Origin: Lentimicrobium sp. L6
GTDB taxonomy: Bacteria; Bacteroidota; Bacteroidia; Bacteroidales; UBA12170
Direction of reading: 5' to 3'
DNA: 64,000 nt
Assembly: GCF_013166655.1 (NCBI RefSeq)
Contig: NZ_JABKCA010000016.1
Span: 1-64,000 of the forward strand
A program made the translations under genes and the position numbers. The notes below the pieces were generated by a model that worked only from the letters and a program-made list of their open reading frames with translations, ran no database searches and was not told the DNA's origin. This document shows positions 52,991 through 62,708 of the stretch, one piece after another (position 1 is the stretch's first letter; each line of letters begins with the position of its first letter).

Positions 52991-54301
52991 ATGAAAAAAA
53001 CATTACTTTTTTTAATGAGTCTTGTACTTACTATTAGTGTGCAAGCACAATGGATGATTCAAAGTCCAAATTTCCCTGATGAATCAACAGGAGTAAAACA
53101 CATCAGCATTGTTAACGATGATATTGTATGGATCTCTGCTTATGATGGTTCTGCATCTAGCGAACATCGACAAAATTTCAGCAAAACTATTGATGGTGGT
53201 ACCACATGGACTGCTGGTATGATTGATGTTGGATCTTCAACCGTAGATATTGCAATGATTACAGCCATTGACGTAGATAAAGCATGGGCTGTTGGATACC
53301 CTAACACCTCAGGGCAAGGTGGCATTTTCCATACTTCTGATGGAGGAGTAACTTGGGCACGTCAGGAATCGGCTTCTTACACTGCAGCATCTTCTTTCTC
53401 AAACGTTGTTTGGATGGATATTGATGGTAATGGTTTTTGTCAAGGTGACCCAATTGATGGCTACTATGAAAACTATACAACTAATGACTATGGTGCTAAT
53501 TGGACACGTGTTCCTGAAGCTAATATTCCTACTCCCATTTCTGGTGAATATGGTTATGTCGGCCAAATTTATAGTACAGCAAATTCTATTTGGTATACAA
53601 CAAATAAAGGAAGAATTTTCAGATCGACTGACAAAGGTTTCAACTGGGAAGCTTTCCAGAGTCCCATTTCAGATTTCGGTAGTGCAACATCAAGTGGAAA
53701 CATTGCTTTTTCAGATAATAACTATGGTTTACTCATCAACAATACTGGAAGTGTATGGAACACTGAAAATGGTGGAGAAACATGGACTGAGTTAAATACT
53801 ACAGGAACTATTTTTATGAGTGGTTTAGATTTCGTTGATGGAACTTTGTTTGCTGTAGCCACTGGTGCTGCTACTGATAACTCAGGTTCTGCCTGGACAC
53901 AAGATGGAGGTATCACATGGAATGTAAATGATGGAGATGTTGACCAACACACTTTTATAGCTCTTAATGAAAACCACCAAGGATGGAGCGGTGGATTCAC
54001 CGGTGCAGATGGTAGCGGTGGTATTTACAAGTATAATGGGACCTATGTGAAAGTAGAGGAAATGGATGCAAAACAAAACATTACATGCTTCCCAAACCCT
54101 ACTAACAATTTATTACAAGTGCAATCTCAAGAGCAAATTAAAGAAGTTCGTATTCTTAATTTTGTTGGTCAGATAGTAAATAGAATTCAAGGAACAGATG
54201 CTTATATGACCATTGAAATGGCAGGCCTAAAAAACGGTGTTTACTTTGTAGAAGTAGAAACTTTAAATGCTCAGCATTCTGTAAAAGTTGTGAAACAATA
54301 A
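52991..54301 (+). CDS. T9SS-sorted secreted protein with BNR/YCF48-like beta-propeller
   Basis: This 436-residue exported protein has a signal peptide (MKKTLLFLMSLVLTISVQAQ), then blades with Asp-box-like repeats: TSDGGVTWARQ, STDKGFNWEAF, TENGGETWTEL and TQDGGITWNV. These are typical of sialidase/photosystem-stability-factor-like propellers. The C-terminus is a T9SS type A sorting domain (CFPNPTNNLLQV...GVYFVEVETL), so the protein crosses the outer membrane and is anchored or released. No sialidase catalytic Arg-triad is evident, so no enzymatic activity is claimed. It is monocistronic, with a hairpin terminator behind it. Confidence 0.88.
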   Translation: MKKTLLFLMSLVLTISVQAQWMIQSPNFPDESTGVKHISIVNDDIVWISAYDGSASSEHRQNFSKTIDGGTTWTAGMIDVGSSTVDIAMITAIDVDKAWAVGYPNTSGQGGIFHTSDGGVTWARQESASYTAASSFSNVVWMDIDGNGFCQGDPIDGYYENYTTNDYGANWTRVPEANIPTPISGEYGYVGQIYSTANSIWYTTNKGRIFRSTDKGFNWEAFQSPISDFGSATSSGNIAFSDNNYGLLINNTGSVWNTENGGETWTELNTTGTIFMSGLDFVDGTLFAVATGAATDNSGSAWTQDGGITWNVNDGDVDQHTFIALNENHQGWSGGFTGADGSGGIYKYNGTYVKVEEMDAKQNITCFPNPTNNLLQVQSQEQIKEVRILNFVGQIVNRIQGTDAYMTIEMAGLKNGVYFVEVETLNAQHSVKVVKQ

Positions 54302-54327
54302 AAACACATCTCATTCATTTCACTTTG

Positions 54328-54369
54328 AAAAGAGGCTATTTCCTTTATTGGATTTAGTCTCTTTATTTT
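54328..54369 (+). terminator. Hairpin terminator
   Basis: AAAGAGGCTA pairs with TAGTCTCTTT (one G-T pair) and is followed by ATTTTTG, 27 bases after the T9SS gene stop. Confidence 0.65.
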
Positions 54370-54559
54370 TGAAGCCTTACCATCCAAAAATAGCACCATT
54401 ATTTTGGGTTTAAAACCTAGAAAATGACTTCACATGCAATAAACCCAACCTCAATCTCCTAATTATCTTATCAGAACATGTGGTAGAAATGGATATTTTG
54501 TGCACAATTCCCTTTTAACAACTTTACGGCATCCTTCTACCCTCCTCCTAATTTTACCC

Positions 54560-54567
54560 TATTTTTG
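54560..54567 (+). promoter_or_regulatory. Candidate -7 element for ftsK
   Basis: TATTTTTG, a perfect -7 match 21 bases before the ftsK ATG, without a clear TTG upstream. Confidence 0.4.
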
Positions 54568-54588
54568 TATTAAACATAGTATATCCGG

Positions 54589-57171
54589 ATGGCAAAGAAG
54601 ACAAACAAAACAAAACCAGAAAGCCCTAAAAAAAGCTCAACAAAAACCAAGAAGAAAAGCTCAATAAAAGCTCCTTCCCTGTCATTTATTCAATCGGATA
54701 AATTCAAGTTGAGTCTGGGAATATTTCTTCTTCTTCTTTCCATTTACATGACTTTTTCTTTTCTGTCTTATTTATTTTATTGGACGGCCGACTACGATAA
54801 AGTTTATAATTTTGAATGGTCCGATTTAAGTGGGACCGTCCCTGTAAATAATTGGGGAGGATATTTAGGGGCTTGGCTGGGACATCTTTTTATTTACAAA
54901 ATGTTTGGTATCGCTTCCTTTCTTTTCATCCTTATCTTCTTTTTAATGGGAAGCAATCTTACCCTTAGAATAAGTTTTCTTCCTTTCAAGAAAACACTCA
55001 AAATTTCATTTGTAACCATGCTTTGGTCTGCTGTTTTCTTTGGAAGTATTTTCCACCATTCCGCTTTAGCTATTTTAGGAGGCACTTTCGGACATCAAGT
55101 TTCTTCATGGATTCAAGGTCTTATGGGCATGACAGGACTAATAATCATTCTTGCATTTAGCCTCATTTCGTTTCTTATTGTCCATTTTAACTTTCCTATG
55201 AAATGGTTTAATAGATTTTATGCTCAAAAAAGCAAAAACAACATCCAGGATAAGGATGAAACGACTACCAATTTTGATGAAAATAATAATGGCGACAAAT
55301 ACAATACCAACGAATATGCTGTAAAGGAAATAGAAAAAACAGAAGATGACAAGGAATGGCAGGATTCTGTTCCAACACCAGAACCCGTCATTATAAAGGA
55401 AGAAGATAACTCTGGGCCAATAACCCTTGTTCACGAAGAGGAAACAAAACTAAAAAAGAAGAACAACCCCAATTTAGATTTGGAATTAGACGAGTCAATG
55501 CCAATTGATATAATTGAAAATACAATAACTGAATCTTCATCACATATATCTGAGTCTATTAGTGATATTGAAACAGAAAGTGTAACAGGCATGAATGTGT
55601 CCATCGGGAAAGAAGAAGTGGTTGAGGAAACCAAATCTCACAGTATTGATACACCTTATGATCCTACTGAGGATTTATCTGACTATCAACTCCCTCAGAT
55701 TGATATTCTTGAAGATCATGGTTCGGATAAAATTAATATTTATAAAGAAGAATTAGAAGCCAACAAAAACAGAATTGTTGAGACTTTGAATCACTATAAT
55801 ATTAAGATTCAAAAGATAAAAGCTACTGTTGGACCAACAGTCACCCTCTATGAAATTGTTCCTGCACCAGGAGTTAGGATTTCTAAAATCAGAAACTTAG
55901 AGGATGATATTGCTTTGAGTCTTTCTGCTCTCGGAATTAGAATTATTGCTCCAATTCCTGGAAAAGGTTCCATTGGAATTGAAGTACCAAATAGCAAACC
56001 CGAAATTGTTCCCATGCGTGCTGTCATTCAATCCAAAATATTTCAGGATTCAACTTATGAACTACCAGTAGTAATGGGAAAAACCATTAGCAATGAAAGT
56101 TACATTTTCGATCTAGCCAAAATGCCTCACCTTCTTATGGCGGGTGCTACAGGGCAAGGTAAATCTGTAGGCTTAAATGCTATCATTACCTCACTACTTT
56201 ATAAAAAACATCCAGCACAATTAAAATTTGTTATGGTTGATCCTAAAAAAGTAGAACTTACTTTATTTAGCAAAATTGAAAGGCATTTCTTAGCCAAACT
56301 TCCGGATAGCGAAGAGGCAATCATAACAGATACACAAGCTGTTGTTCAAACACTATACTCCTTAGTGAAGGAAATGGATAACCGCTATGATTTATTAAAA
56401 GATGCTCAAGTAAGAAATATTAAAGAATATAATGCCAAGTTTATTGCTCGTCGATTAAATCCAAATAACGGCCACAAATACATGCCATATATAGTATTGG
56501 TTGTGGATGAGTTTGCTGATTTAATGATGACGGCAGGTAAGGAAGTTGAAGGACCAATTGCTCGTTTGGCCCAGTTGGCTCGTGCCATCGGAATTCACTT
56601 AATCATTGCCACTCAACGTCCATCAGTAAATGTTATTACTGGTATTATTAAAGCCAACTTCCCAGCTCGCATTGCTTTTAGAGTAACATCAAGAATCGAT
56701 TCTCGAACTATCCTTGATTCAGGAGGAGCAGATCAATTAATTGGTCGTGGAGATATGTTAATGTCAACTGGTAACGATATGGTCAGAATACAATGTGCCT
56801 TTATTGATACGCCTGAAGTTGATAGCATTACTGAATTTATTGGAAGCCAAAGAGCCTATACTTCAGCATATATTCTGCCAGAAAGCGAAAGTGACATAGG
56901 AGACCAAGGTTCTGAAATTACCATTGCCGATAGAGATGAATTATTTGAAGATGCTGCAAGAGTAATAGTAAATGCTCAACAAGGTTCAACTTCTTTAATT
57001 CAAAGGAAACTTAAACTGGGATATAATAGGGCAGGCAGAATTATAGATCAATTAGAGTCCGTTGGCATTGTAGGACAGTTTGAAGGAAGTAAAGCAAGAG
57101 AAGTTCGTGTGGCCAATGAAATGGCTTTGGAACAGTTTTTGAAAGACCTTTATGCTAAAGAGCTAGAATAA
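54589..57171 (+). CDS. ftsK: DNA translocase FtsK/SpoIIIE
   Basis: This 860-residue septal DNA pump clears chromosome ends during division. A lysine-rich N-terminus (1-35) precedes about four transmembrane helices (40-205), an acidic linker (210-370), the alpha-beta motor (about 375-790) and a winged-helix gamma domain (795-860). The Walker A motif is GATGQGKSVG, Walker B lies in IVLVVDEFADLMM, and RLAQLARAIGIHLIIATQRPS in two motifs is diagnostic. The gamma domain has SLIQRKLKLGYNRAGRI, which in other species reads KOPS-type polar sequences. The linker is short and acidic, unlike the Pro/Gln-rich one of E. coli. The LolA-like gene follows. Confidence 0.97.
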   Translation: MAKKTNKTKPESPKKSSTKTKKKSSIKAPSLSFIQSDKFKLSLGIFLLLLSIYMTFSFLSYLFYWTADYDKVYNFEWSDLSGTVPVNNWGGYLGAWLGHLFIYKMFGIASFLFILIFFLMGSNLTLRISFLPFKKTLKISFVTMLWSAVFFGSIFHHSALAILGGTFGHQVSSWIQGLMGMTGLIIILAFSLISFLIVHFNFPMKWFNRFYAQKSKNNIQDKDETTTNFDENNNGDKYNTNEYAVKEIEKTEDDKEWQDSVPTPEPVIIKEEDNSGPITLVHEEETKLKKKNNPNLDLELDESMPIDIIENTITESSSHISESISDIETESVTGMNVSIGKEEVVEETKSHSIDTPYDPTEDLSDYQLPQIDILEDHGSDKINIYKEELEANKNRIVETLNHYNIKIQKIKATVGPTVTLYEIVPAPGVRISKIRNLEDDIALSLSALGIRIIAPIPGKGSIGIEVPNSKPEIVPMRAVIQSKIFQDSTYELPVVMGKTISNESYIFDLAKMPHLLMAGATGQGKSVGLNAIITSLLYKKHPAQLKFVMVDPKKVELTLFSKIERHFLAKLPDSEEAIITDTQAVVQTLYSLVKEMDNRYDLLKDAQVRNIKEYNAKFIARRLNPNNGHKYMPYIVLVVDEFADLMMTAGKEVEGPIARLAQLARAIGIHLIIATQRPSVNVITGIIKANFPARIAFRVTSRIDSRTILDSGGADQLIGRGDMLMSTGNDMVRIQCAFIDTPEVDSITEFIGSQRAYTSAYILPESESDIGDQGSEITIADRDELFEDAARVIVNAQQGSTSLIQRKLKLGYNRAGRIIDQLESVGIVGQFEGSKAREVRVANEMALEQFLKDLYAKELE

Positions 57172-57185
57172 TAATTGAATTATTG

Positions 57186-57193
57186 TACTTTTG
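57186..57193 (+). promoter_or_regulatory. Candidate -7 element for the LolA-like gene
   Basis: TACTTTTG matches TAnnTTTG and lies 36 bases before the ATG at 57229. This supports the later start codon rather than the in-frame one at 57175. Confidence 0.45.
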
Positions 57194-57228
57194 CTCGCTA
57201 TTTAATAAATTATCCTAATACTATTACA

Positions 57229-57870
57229 ATGAAAAAAGGTATTCAATACATGATCATACTTGCCATTAGCTTAAGTTTCATGAACATGAGTTTTGCTCAA
57301 AAAGCAGAAGATATTCTTGAGGAGCTTAGTACAAAAACTAACTCCTATAAAAATATTAAAACCAGTTTTGCTTATAAAATGGTGAATTTAGAAGCGGAGA
57401 TTGACGAGACTACCAATGGAACATTAATTGTAGCAGGTAACAAATACCATTTAAATATAGCCGGACAAGAAGTTATATGCGACGGAGAAACCCTTTGGAC
57501 TTATCTAGCAGACAGCGAAGAAGTACAAGTCAATGAAGTTAGTGATGACGAAGGCTTCAGCCCTACTAAACTATTATCGAGCTATAATGATGACTATACC
57601 TCAAAACTAGGAGATGACATTATTAAAGAAGGCGTATCTTTTTATCAATTAAATCTTAAACCAAAAGATAAAAACTCTAATTTCGATTATGTTGTATTAT
57701 CAGTAAATAAGGAATTATTACAGCTTTCGGAGTTTACCATGTACGATTTTGATGGAAACATATTTTCTTATGAAATCAAGCAATTTGTTACTGATAGTGA
57801 AATTCCATCAGACAGTTTTACATTTGACACTGCAAAATATCCAAATGTAGATGTTATTGATATGCGCTAA
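57229..57870 (+). CDS. LolA-like outer-membrane lipoprotein carrier
   Basis: 213 residues from the ATG at 57229, where a signal peptide begins (MKKGIQYMIILAISLSFMNMSFAQ). An in-frame ATG at 57175 would put 18 non-signal residues in front and overlap the -7 box. The mature part has the LolA fold pattern: NIKTSFAYKM, TNGTLIVAGNKYHLNI, GETLWTYLADSEEVQV and VDVIDMR at the end. LolA shuttles lipoproteins from the inner to the outer membrane. Position after ftsK is common in Bacteroidota. Its stop is six bases from the stop of the convergent kinase gene, with no room for a separate terminator. Confidence 0.9.
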   Translation: MKKGIQYMIILAISLSFMNMSFAQKAEDILEELSTKTNSYKNIKTSFAYKMVNLEAEIDETTNGTLIVAGNKYHLNIAGQEVICDGETLWTYLADSEEVQVNEVSDDEGFSPTKLLSSYNDDYTSKLGDDIIKEGVSFYQLNLKPKDKNSNFDYVVLSVNKELLQLSEFTMYDFDGNIFSYEIKQFVTDSEIPSDSFTFDTAKYPNVDVIDMR

Positions 57871-57876
57871 CTGAAA

Positions 57877-60657
57877 TTAGTCCATCCACTTTTTAAAAAC
57901 CTTTTTCATATCTTCAAAATTTACTGGTTTAGAAATAAAATCTTTCATCCCAGCATTTAAACATTGTGCTTCAGACTCCCCTAATACATTTGCTGTCATG
58001 GCAAATATCAATGGTGCTTTTCTCCCTAAGTCCTGATGATGTTTGAGAATATTTCTAGTAGCATCCAAACCATCCATTTCAGGCATTTGCACATCCATTA
58101 AAATTATGTCATAATCTTTTTCCATACAAGCTTCCACAGCCAAGCGACCATTCACCGCCAAGTCGGCTTCTAAGCCTAGGTTCTTTAACTGACTCAATGT
58201 TACTTTCTGATTGATTAGATTATCCTCGGCAACTAATATCTTTAACTCCGATAACTTAAAGCTAGAATCCGTCTTAGCTAGAATCATTTTATTTCTATCA
58301 TCCTCTAATAATCCCATAGCTAACCTAATGGAACGACATAATTTATGCTCGCGGGCAGGTTTCATTAAATAGATATTAAACAAATCTCTTTCTTGTGGAC
58401 TAAAATCTACTTTAATACTAGAAAGAATAATGATCGGAAGAGCAGAAAAGCCTGATGTAGTTCTTATTTTCGAAGCTACCTCAATACCTAAACAATCGGG
58501 CATCTGCATATCTATAATTGCTAAATCGATATTTAGTACTTCAAATTTCTCTATGGCCAATAAAGGATCTTGAAAAGCAAAAACCTCAAATCCCCAAATA
58601 GACAATTGCTTCGTTAAAATGGTTAAATTGGTTTCATTATCATCAAGTATTAAAGCTCTTTTATTTTCAAATATGCATTCATCAGATATGTTTCCTGGTA
58701 AATGTTCCGACTTGTCCATCTTTGCAAGAATAGTGAAATAAAATACAGACCCTTTGTTTTCTTCCGACTCCAGTCCAATTTGGCCACCTAATAAATTTAC
58801 CAATTGCTTACTGATGGCTAATCCTAAGCCAGTACCCTCAAAGCGTCTTGCAATACTTGCATCCACTTGTGAAAACGATTGGAACAAACGATCAATCTTA
58901 TCCTTTGGAATACCGATGCCTGTATCTTTCACTCTAAACTCTACTTCAACACCCTCCTCCGAGCTGTTTATTATTCCAAGATGCAGCAGAATTTCTCCCT
59001 CAAAAGTGAACTTTATGGCATTATTTATCAAATTAACAAGTACTTGTTTTAACCGATGTGGATCAGAAATAATATATTTCGGCAAATTATCATCATAAGT
59101 TAACAAAAGCTCCAGTTTCTTTTTTGCTGCAGTAGAGGAAAGCAGAGCGAGTACATCTTCGGCCGTTTCTACTAAATTGAAACTTTGCAATTCCAACTCC
59201 ATTTTTCCTTGCTCAATCTTAGAGTAATCTAAAATATCATTAATTACGGTCAATAGATTATCTCCACTTATTTTTATAGTTTCCACATACTCAAATTGCT
59301 CCTTTGTAAGATCCGTGCGTTTTAGAAGATCTGTCATTCCAATGACACCATTCATAGGTGTTCTGATTTCATGACTCATAGTAGCCAAAAACTCTGCTTT
59401 AACCTTAGCTCCTTGCTCAGCTTTTAGTTTGGCTTGCTTAAAATAATAAGCAAATTGATAAGATAGAATTAGAGATTGAAAGAAAAAGAATAATAAATAC
59501 CCAATGAAATACCAATAAGGATAAGCAGGTAAATAGCCCATATAATTCAAGATATGAGTTACAAAAACACTAAAAAGGACAAGAACACTTATTATTCCAT
59601 AAAAAGATCCTGCTCTCTTTCGATAAGCAGCAAAAACAAAAATCCATGTTCCATAGGCTATATAAACAAATAAAATCCCAAAAAATGGTAATATCAAAAA
59701 GGTGAAAATTTTACTACTTAAGAAAATGGTGATAAATACCAATACCAATGACATGGCTTTTAAAACATTGGCTGCCCACTTTTTGGTTTCTTGTGGATAT
59801 ACCGATTGAATAAAAAGCATAAAAAAGAAGGGACTCAAAAACAAGGTAATATATTCTAGCCTTACCGTCAGGTGCCAACTTAAATTTGGGAATATGGAAT
59901 GAAGATAATACTCCCCTGTCCCGATAATCCTATAGCTGTAAACCAAACAAAACATGCTAAAATATAAAATAGCTTTATTATGCCTACCAAAAATAAACAA
60001 CCCCATAAAAAACAATCCTCCCATGAGTAATGCTCCTGTCAAAAGCAGATCTATACCAATAAGTTTTTCTCTTTCCTGAAGTACATTTTTGGCTTTACCT
60101 AAAAGTGGAGGTATAATAAGACCACCTTTACTATGATGAAAATTAGAGATTAGAATAACGAGTTCCATACTATCTGAATGAACCCGAAAGGGATATGCTT
60201 GAGGAAGCCAATGCGGAACTGACTCTTCCTCTTTGTCAGATACCACACCATTCTTAGCAATGAGCTTTCCATCCATATAAAATTCATAAGCAGAATAGAA
60301 GTCATGAAGCCTAAAGGCGAGTATTTCATTGGTTTTGGGCATCAGTAAGGTCAATCGGTAAGTTGCATATCCATAAGATGAATAGGAATCACCCTCCAAA
60401 TCACCCCAAAGGTGAGGGAAGTAAAGATATTCTGGATTCATATTCAAAATAAACTGGTGTGGCCTTATCAGTTTATTCCAATAAAACTCCCATTCCCCAG
60501 GTAATTCAATAATACTTTTCTCATCCCAATCACGCAGATCTAAAACACCATTTTTAGCATATATCCCATTATTTCCAACATCAGTTGCCGCTCCAAAAAG
60601 AGGAAATACCAAACAAAGAAGCCAACAACCGATAATATTTCGAGCTAATAGGAACAT
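57877..60657 (-). CDS. Hybrid histidine kinase: 7TMR-DISM sensor, HisKA, HATPase, 2xREC
   Basis: This 926-residue kinase has a signal peptide and a periplasmic 7TMR-DISM extracellular beta-sandwich (about 35-190, [11 protein letters not shown] and ATYRLTLL). Seven hydrophobic helices (about 200-400) follow, then HisKA with [15 protein letters not shown] (His near 427) and HATPase with [17 protein letters not shown] and GTGLGLAI. Two receivers start near 672 (LILDDNE, acceptor in AIIDMQMP) and 811 (LVAEDN, acceptor in [12 protein letters not shown]). Extracellular DISM domains are thought to bind carbohydrates, which would suit a glucan-rich locus, but the ligand is unknown. It is transcribed away from the stressosome operon and could share its regulation or feed into it (inference). 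Confidence 0.93.
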   Translation of the reverse strand: MFLLARNIIGCWLLCLVFPLFGAATDVGNNGIYAKNGVLDLRDWDEKSIIELPGEWEFYWNKLIRPHQFILNMNPEYLYFPHLWGDLEGDSYSSYGYATYRLTLLMPKTNEILAFRLHDFYSAYEFYMDGKLIAKNGVVSDKEEESVPHWLPQAYPFRVHSDSMELVILISNFHHSKGGLIIPPLLGKAKNVLQEREKLIGIDLLLTGALLMGGLFFMGLFIFGRHNKAILYFSMFCLVYSYRIIGTGEYYLHSIFPNLSWHLTVRLEYITLFLSPFFFMLFIQSVYPQETKKWAANVLKAMSLVLVFITIFLSSKIFTFLILPFFGILFVYIAYGTWIFVFAAYRKRAGSFYGIISVLVLFSVFVTHILNYMGYLPAYPYWYFIGYLLFFFFQSLILSYQFAYYFKQAKLKAEQGAKVKAEFLATMSHEIRTPMNGVIGMTDLLKRTDLTKEQFEYVETIKISGDNLLTVINDILDYSKIEQGKMELELQSFNLVETAEDVLALLSSTAAKKKLELLLTYDDNLPKYIISDPHRLKQVLVNLINNAIKFTFEGEILLHLGIINSSEEGVEVEFRVKDTGIGIPKDKIDRLFQSFSQVDASIARRFEGTGLGLAISKQLVNLLGGQIGLESEENKGSVFYFTILAKMDKSEHLPGNISDECIFENKRALILDDNETNLTILTKQLSIWGFEVFAFQDPLLAIEKFEVLNIDLAIIDMQMPDCLGIEVASKIRTTSGFSALPIIILSSIKVDFSPQERDLFNIYLMKPAREHKLCRSIRLAMGLLEDDRNKMILAKTDSSFKLSELKILVAEDNLINQKVTLSQLKNLGLEADLAVNGRLAVEACMEKDYDIILMDVQMPEMDGLDATRNILKHHQDLGRKAPLIFAMTANVLGESEAQCLNAGMKDFISKPVNFEDMKKVFKKWMD

Positions 60658-60764
60658 AAAAATCGAGTTTTCTAATAATCTATTTATTTCAATTAACTAA
60701 TATACAAAAATTAACAAGCCTTTTCTACTAGCTTTTTATTATTTGGGATTATACTCAAATTCTA

Positions 60765-60795
60765 TTGTTTTTATTAACCAAAATCATTACATTTA
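60765..60795 (+). promoter_or_regulatory. Promoter of the stressosome operon
   Basis: TTG at 60765-60767, 20 bases, then TACATTTA at 60788-60795, one mismatch from the -7 consensus, 32 bases before the ATG at 60828. No other good promoter is seen before the following tightly packed genes. Confidence 0.6.
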
Positions 60796-60827
60796 CAATA
60801 AGAAATCAATTATTAAACAATTCAGAC

Positions 60828-61193
60828 ATGAAACATAAAATTTGGTATGATGACAAAACTGGAATTACCTTCATAGAGTTTGTTGGTGATTACTTAAGAA
60901 AGGATGTTGAAGAAGTCATTAATACAGTAAAAGAAAAATTTGAAGGAAAACCCTATAAACAATTACTCACCATAATGAGTATTAACGACAAAGTCGAAAA
61001 CAGAGAAACTCGTGAAGCTTCAAGCAAAGGATTAGCCACAACAGGAGCAACCGATATTGCCTTTGTTGGTGGGAGTGCCGCAAACAGAATGGTAGCAAGA
61101 GTCTTAATCAAAACAGGTGTTATTAAAATAAATGGTGACTTTTTCAAATCTGAAGAAAAAGCTATAGAATGGTTGAAAAGTAAAAGATCATAA
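60828..61193 (+). CDS. SpoIIAA-like/STAS-related protein leading the stressosome operon
   Basis: 121 residues from the ATG at 60828; the frame is open from 60765, but that part covers the promoter. It resembles the SpoIIAA-like (STAS/SEC14-type) family: an opening strand pair (KIWYDDKTGITFIEFVGDYL), a central helix and strand (IAFVGGSAANRMVARVLI), and the typical ending FFKSEEKAIEWLKSK. It lacks the DS/DT phosphosite motif found in RsbS and RsbR, so it is probably not a phosphorylated antagonist of the classical type. It starts the operon, four bases before rsbR, so it may be an accessory stressosome subunit or input protein. That role is inference; fold assignment is moderately sure. Confidence 0.75.
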   Translation: MKHKIWYDDKTGITFIEFVGDYLRKDVEEVINTVKEKFEGKPYKQLLTIMSINDKVENRETREASSKGLATTGATDIAFVGGSAANRMVARVLIKTGVIKINGDFFKSEEKAIEWLKSKRS

Positions 61194-61197
61194 AAAA

Positions 61198-61884
61198 ATG
61201 GAAGAAAATTTAGAATTATCAAATGTAAAAGCACGCATCGATCATATTGAAGATGTACTTTCATCAGTAGCTGCTGGAGATTTAGATATCAGAGTTGAAT
61301 CAAATATTGAAGATGATCTCACTGGTATTGAAGAAGCTATTAATATTTTAATTGACGATCTCACCTATGAGCTCAAACAAAGTATTAATATGCAAAATGA
61401 TCTTCAAGAAAAACTAAAGAAAATCCAAGAACAACAAAAGACTATTGTTCAACAACAAGAAGATTTAATGGAACTTTCGAGTCCTGTAAGTAAAGTTTGG
61501 GACAATATCCTCATCCTTCCTGTAATTGGAACTTTAGATAGCCAAAGAACTCAAATCATGATGGAGAATCTTCTTCAAAAAATTGTGGATACCAGTTGCA
61601 CCATGGCCATTCTTGATATCACTGGAGTACCGACTGTTGATACTCAAGTGGCAAATCACCTTTTAAAAACAGTAACTTCTGCAAGGCTTTTAGGCGCCGA
61701 TTGTATCATCAGCGGAATTAGTCCTGCTATAGCACAAACCATTGTTCACCTTGGAATTGATTTATCTATCATTAGAACCAAAGCAACATTACAAGACGCC
61801 ATGATTTATGCTATGAAGCAAAATAAAAAATCGGGAGCAGTCATAGCAAGTAGTATGGAAGAAATAGAAGAAAGAGAGGAATAA
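61198..61884 (+). CDS. rsbR: RsbR-type stressosome protein with HAMP-like coiled-coil N-terminus
   Basis: 228 residues. The C-terminal STAS domain (about 95-212) aligns well with Bacillus subtilis RsbRA: GTLDSQRTQIMMENLL, LDITGVPTVDTQVANHLL and GISPAIAQTIVHLGIDLS. The two RsbT target sites align as S115 (Thr171 in RsbRA) and T149 (Thr205). The sensor half differs: instead of a non-heme globin domain, residues 15-60 look like a soluble HAMP unit (AAGDLDIRV...DDLTGIEEAINILIDDL), followed by a Gln-rich coiled coil (60-92). No transmembrane helix, so cytosolic. Its stop overlaps the rsbS start by one base (TAATG). Confidence 0.9.
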   Translation: MEENLELSNVKARIDHIEDVLSSVAAGDLDIRVESNIEDDLTGIEEAINILIDDLTYELKQSINMQNDLQEKLKKIQEQQKTIVQQQEDLMELSSPVSKVWDNILILPVIGTLDSQRTQIMMENLLQKIVDTSCTMAILDITGVPTVDTQVANHLLKTVTSARLLGADCIISGISPAIAQTIVHLGIDLSIIRTKATLQDAMIYAMKQNKKSGAVIASSMEEIEEREE

Positions 61885-62270
61885 TGGATCATTTTCAAGA
61901 AAAAAAGATCCCTATTATAAAAATAGGCTCATATTTAATCGTATCTATTCAGGTAGATATGCACGACAAACTTGCCCTCCAATTACAATCTCAAATTCTA
62001 AATGAAATTGAGAAAACAGGAGCCAAAGGAGTTCTAATTGATATTTCTGTTTTAGAAATGGTAGATAGTTTCATTGGCAGAATGCTTTCAGGAATGGCAT
62101 CTATGGCAAGCATTATGGATGCGGCTGTAGTAATTGTAGGTATGCAACCAGCAGTAGCAATAACCCTAGTAGAACTCGGCCTCGAAATGCCAGGAGTTGA
62201 TACCGCATTAAATATGGAACGAGGAATGGAGCTTCTTGAAAGAAGAATGGCCTCCATCAATGATGATTAA
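61884..62270 (+). CDS. rsbS: RsbS-type stressosome scaffold (STAS)
   Basis: This 128-residue single STAS domain is closely like Bacillus RsbS along its length: IPIIKIGSYLIVSIQVDM at the start, ETGAKG-like KTGAKGVLIDISVLEMVDSFIG with the phosphosite S62 (Ser59 in Bacillus), and VGMQPAVAITLVELGLEM near the end. RsbS forms the stressosome core with RsbR and holds RsbT until stress-induced phosphorylation frees it. It is coupled to rsbR and is followed 12 bases later by rsbT. Confidence 0.93.
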   Translation: MDHFQEKKIPIIKIGSYLIVSIQVDMHDKLALQLQSQILNEIEKTGAKGVLIDISVLEMVDSFIGRMLSGMASMASIMDAAVVIVGMQPAVAITLVELGLEMPGVDTALNMERGMELLERRMASINDD

Positions 62271-62282
62271 AAAGTTCAGACT

Positions 62283-62708
62283 ATGCAAGCTTTTGAATAT
62301 GATAGCGATTGGACTGAGCTGGGTGTTTTTCCTGTGAAAACAGAAAACGATATAGTAAAAGTTCGTCAAATGGCACGACAGTATGCCAAGGATTTCAAAA
62401 TGGGAATCGTTGAGCAAACTCGAATAACCACGGCTGTTAGCGAACTACTCAGAAACATGTACCAATACGCAAATGGAGGTGAAGTAACCATTAACCAAGG
62501 TTATTTCGATGGGCATAATGCACTCATATTTACCTTTGAAGACCAAGGCCCAGGAATAGAAAACCTTGATTTGGCCATGAGCGATGGCTATACCTCTGGA
62601 GGCGGTATGGGTTATGGCTTACCTGGGGCAAAACGACTGGTAGACTCCTTTGAAATAAGAACAGAAGTAAATACTGGAACACTAATTCGACTCATGAAAT
62701 GGAAGTAA
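62283..62708 (+). CDS. rsbT: RsbT-type serine/threonine kinase
   Basis: This 141-residue GHKL-fold kinase should phosphorylate the RsbR and RsbS STAS domains and then leave the complex. N-box: TTAVSELLRNMYQYA with N58. G1 box: FEDQGPGI with D87. G2 box: SGGGMGYGLPGAKRL, the RsbT-specific loop, and the ending TLIRLMKWK matches Bacillus RsbT. In Bacillus freed RsbT activates the phosphatase RsbU. Here the next gene carries a PP2C domain and overlaps rsbT by 10 bases. Confidence 0.94.
   Translation: MQAFEYDSDWTELGVFPVKTENDIVKVRQMARQYAKDFKMGIVEQTRITTAVSELLRNMYQYANGGEVTINQGYFDGHNALIFTFEDQGPGIENLDLAMSDGYTSGGGMGYGLPGAKRLVDSFEIRTEVNTGTLIRLMKWK

Noticed and set aside
53000-54300. Sialidase call for the Asp-box propeller protein
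   Set aside because: Asp-box-like repeats are present, but no arginine triad or catalytic Tyr/Glu arrangement could be recognised.
60765-60827. Upstream start of the SpoIIAA-like protein
   Set aside because: The stretch contains the TTG and TACATTTA promoter boxes and does not resemble the family; ATG 60828 begins the first beta-strand.
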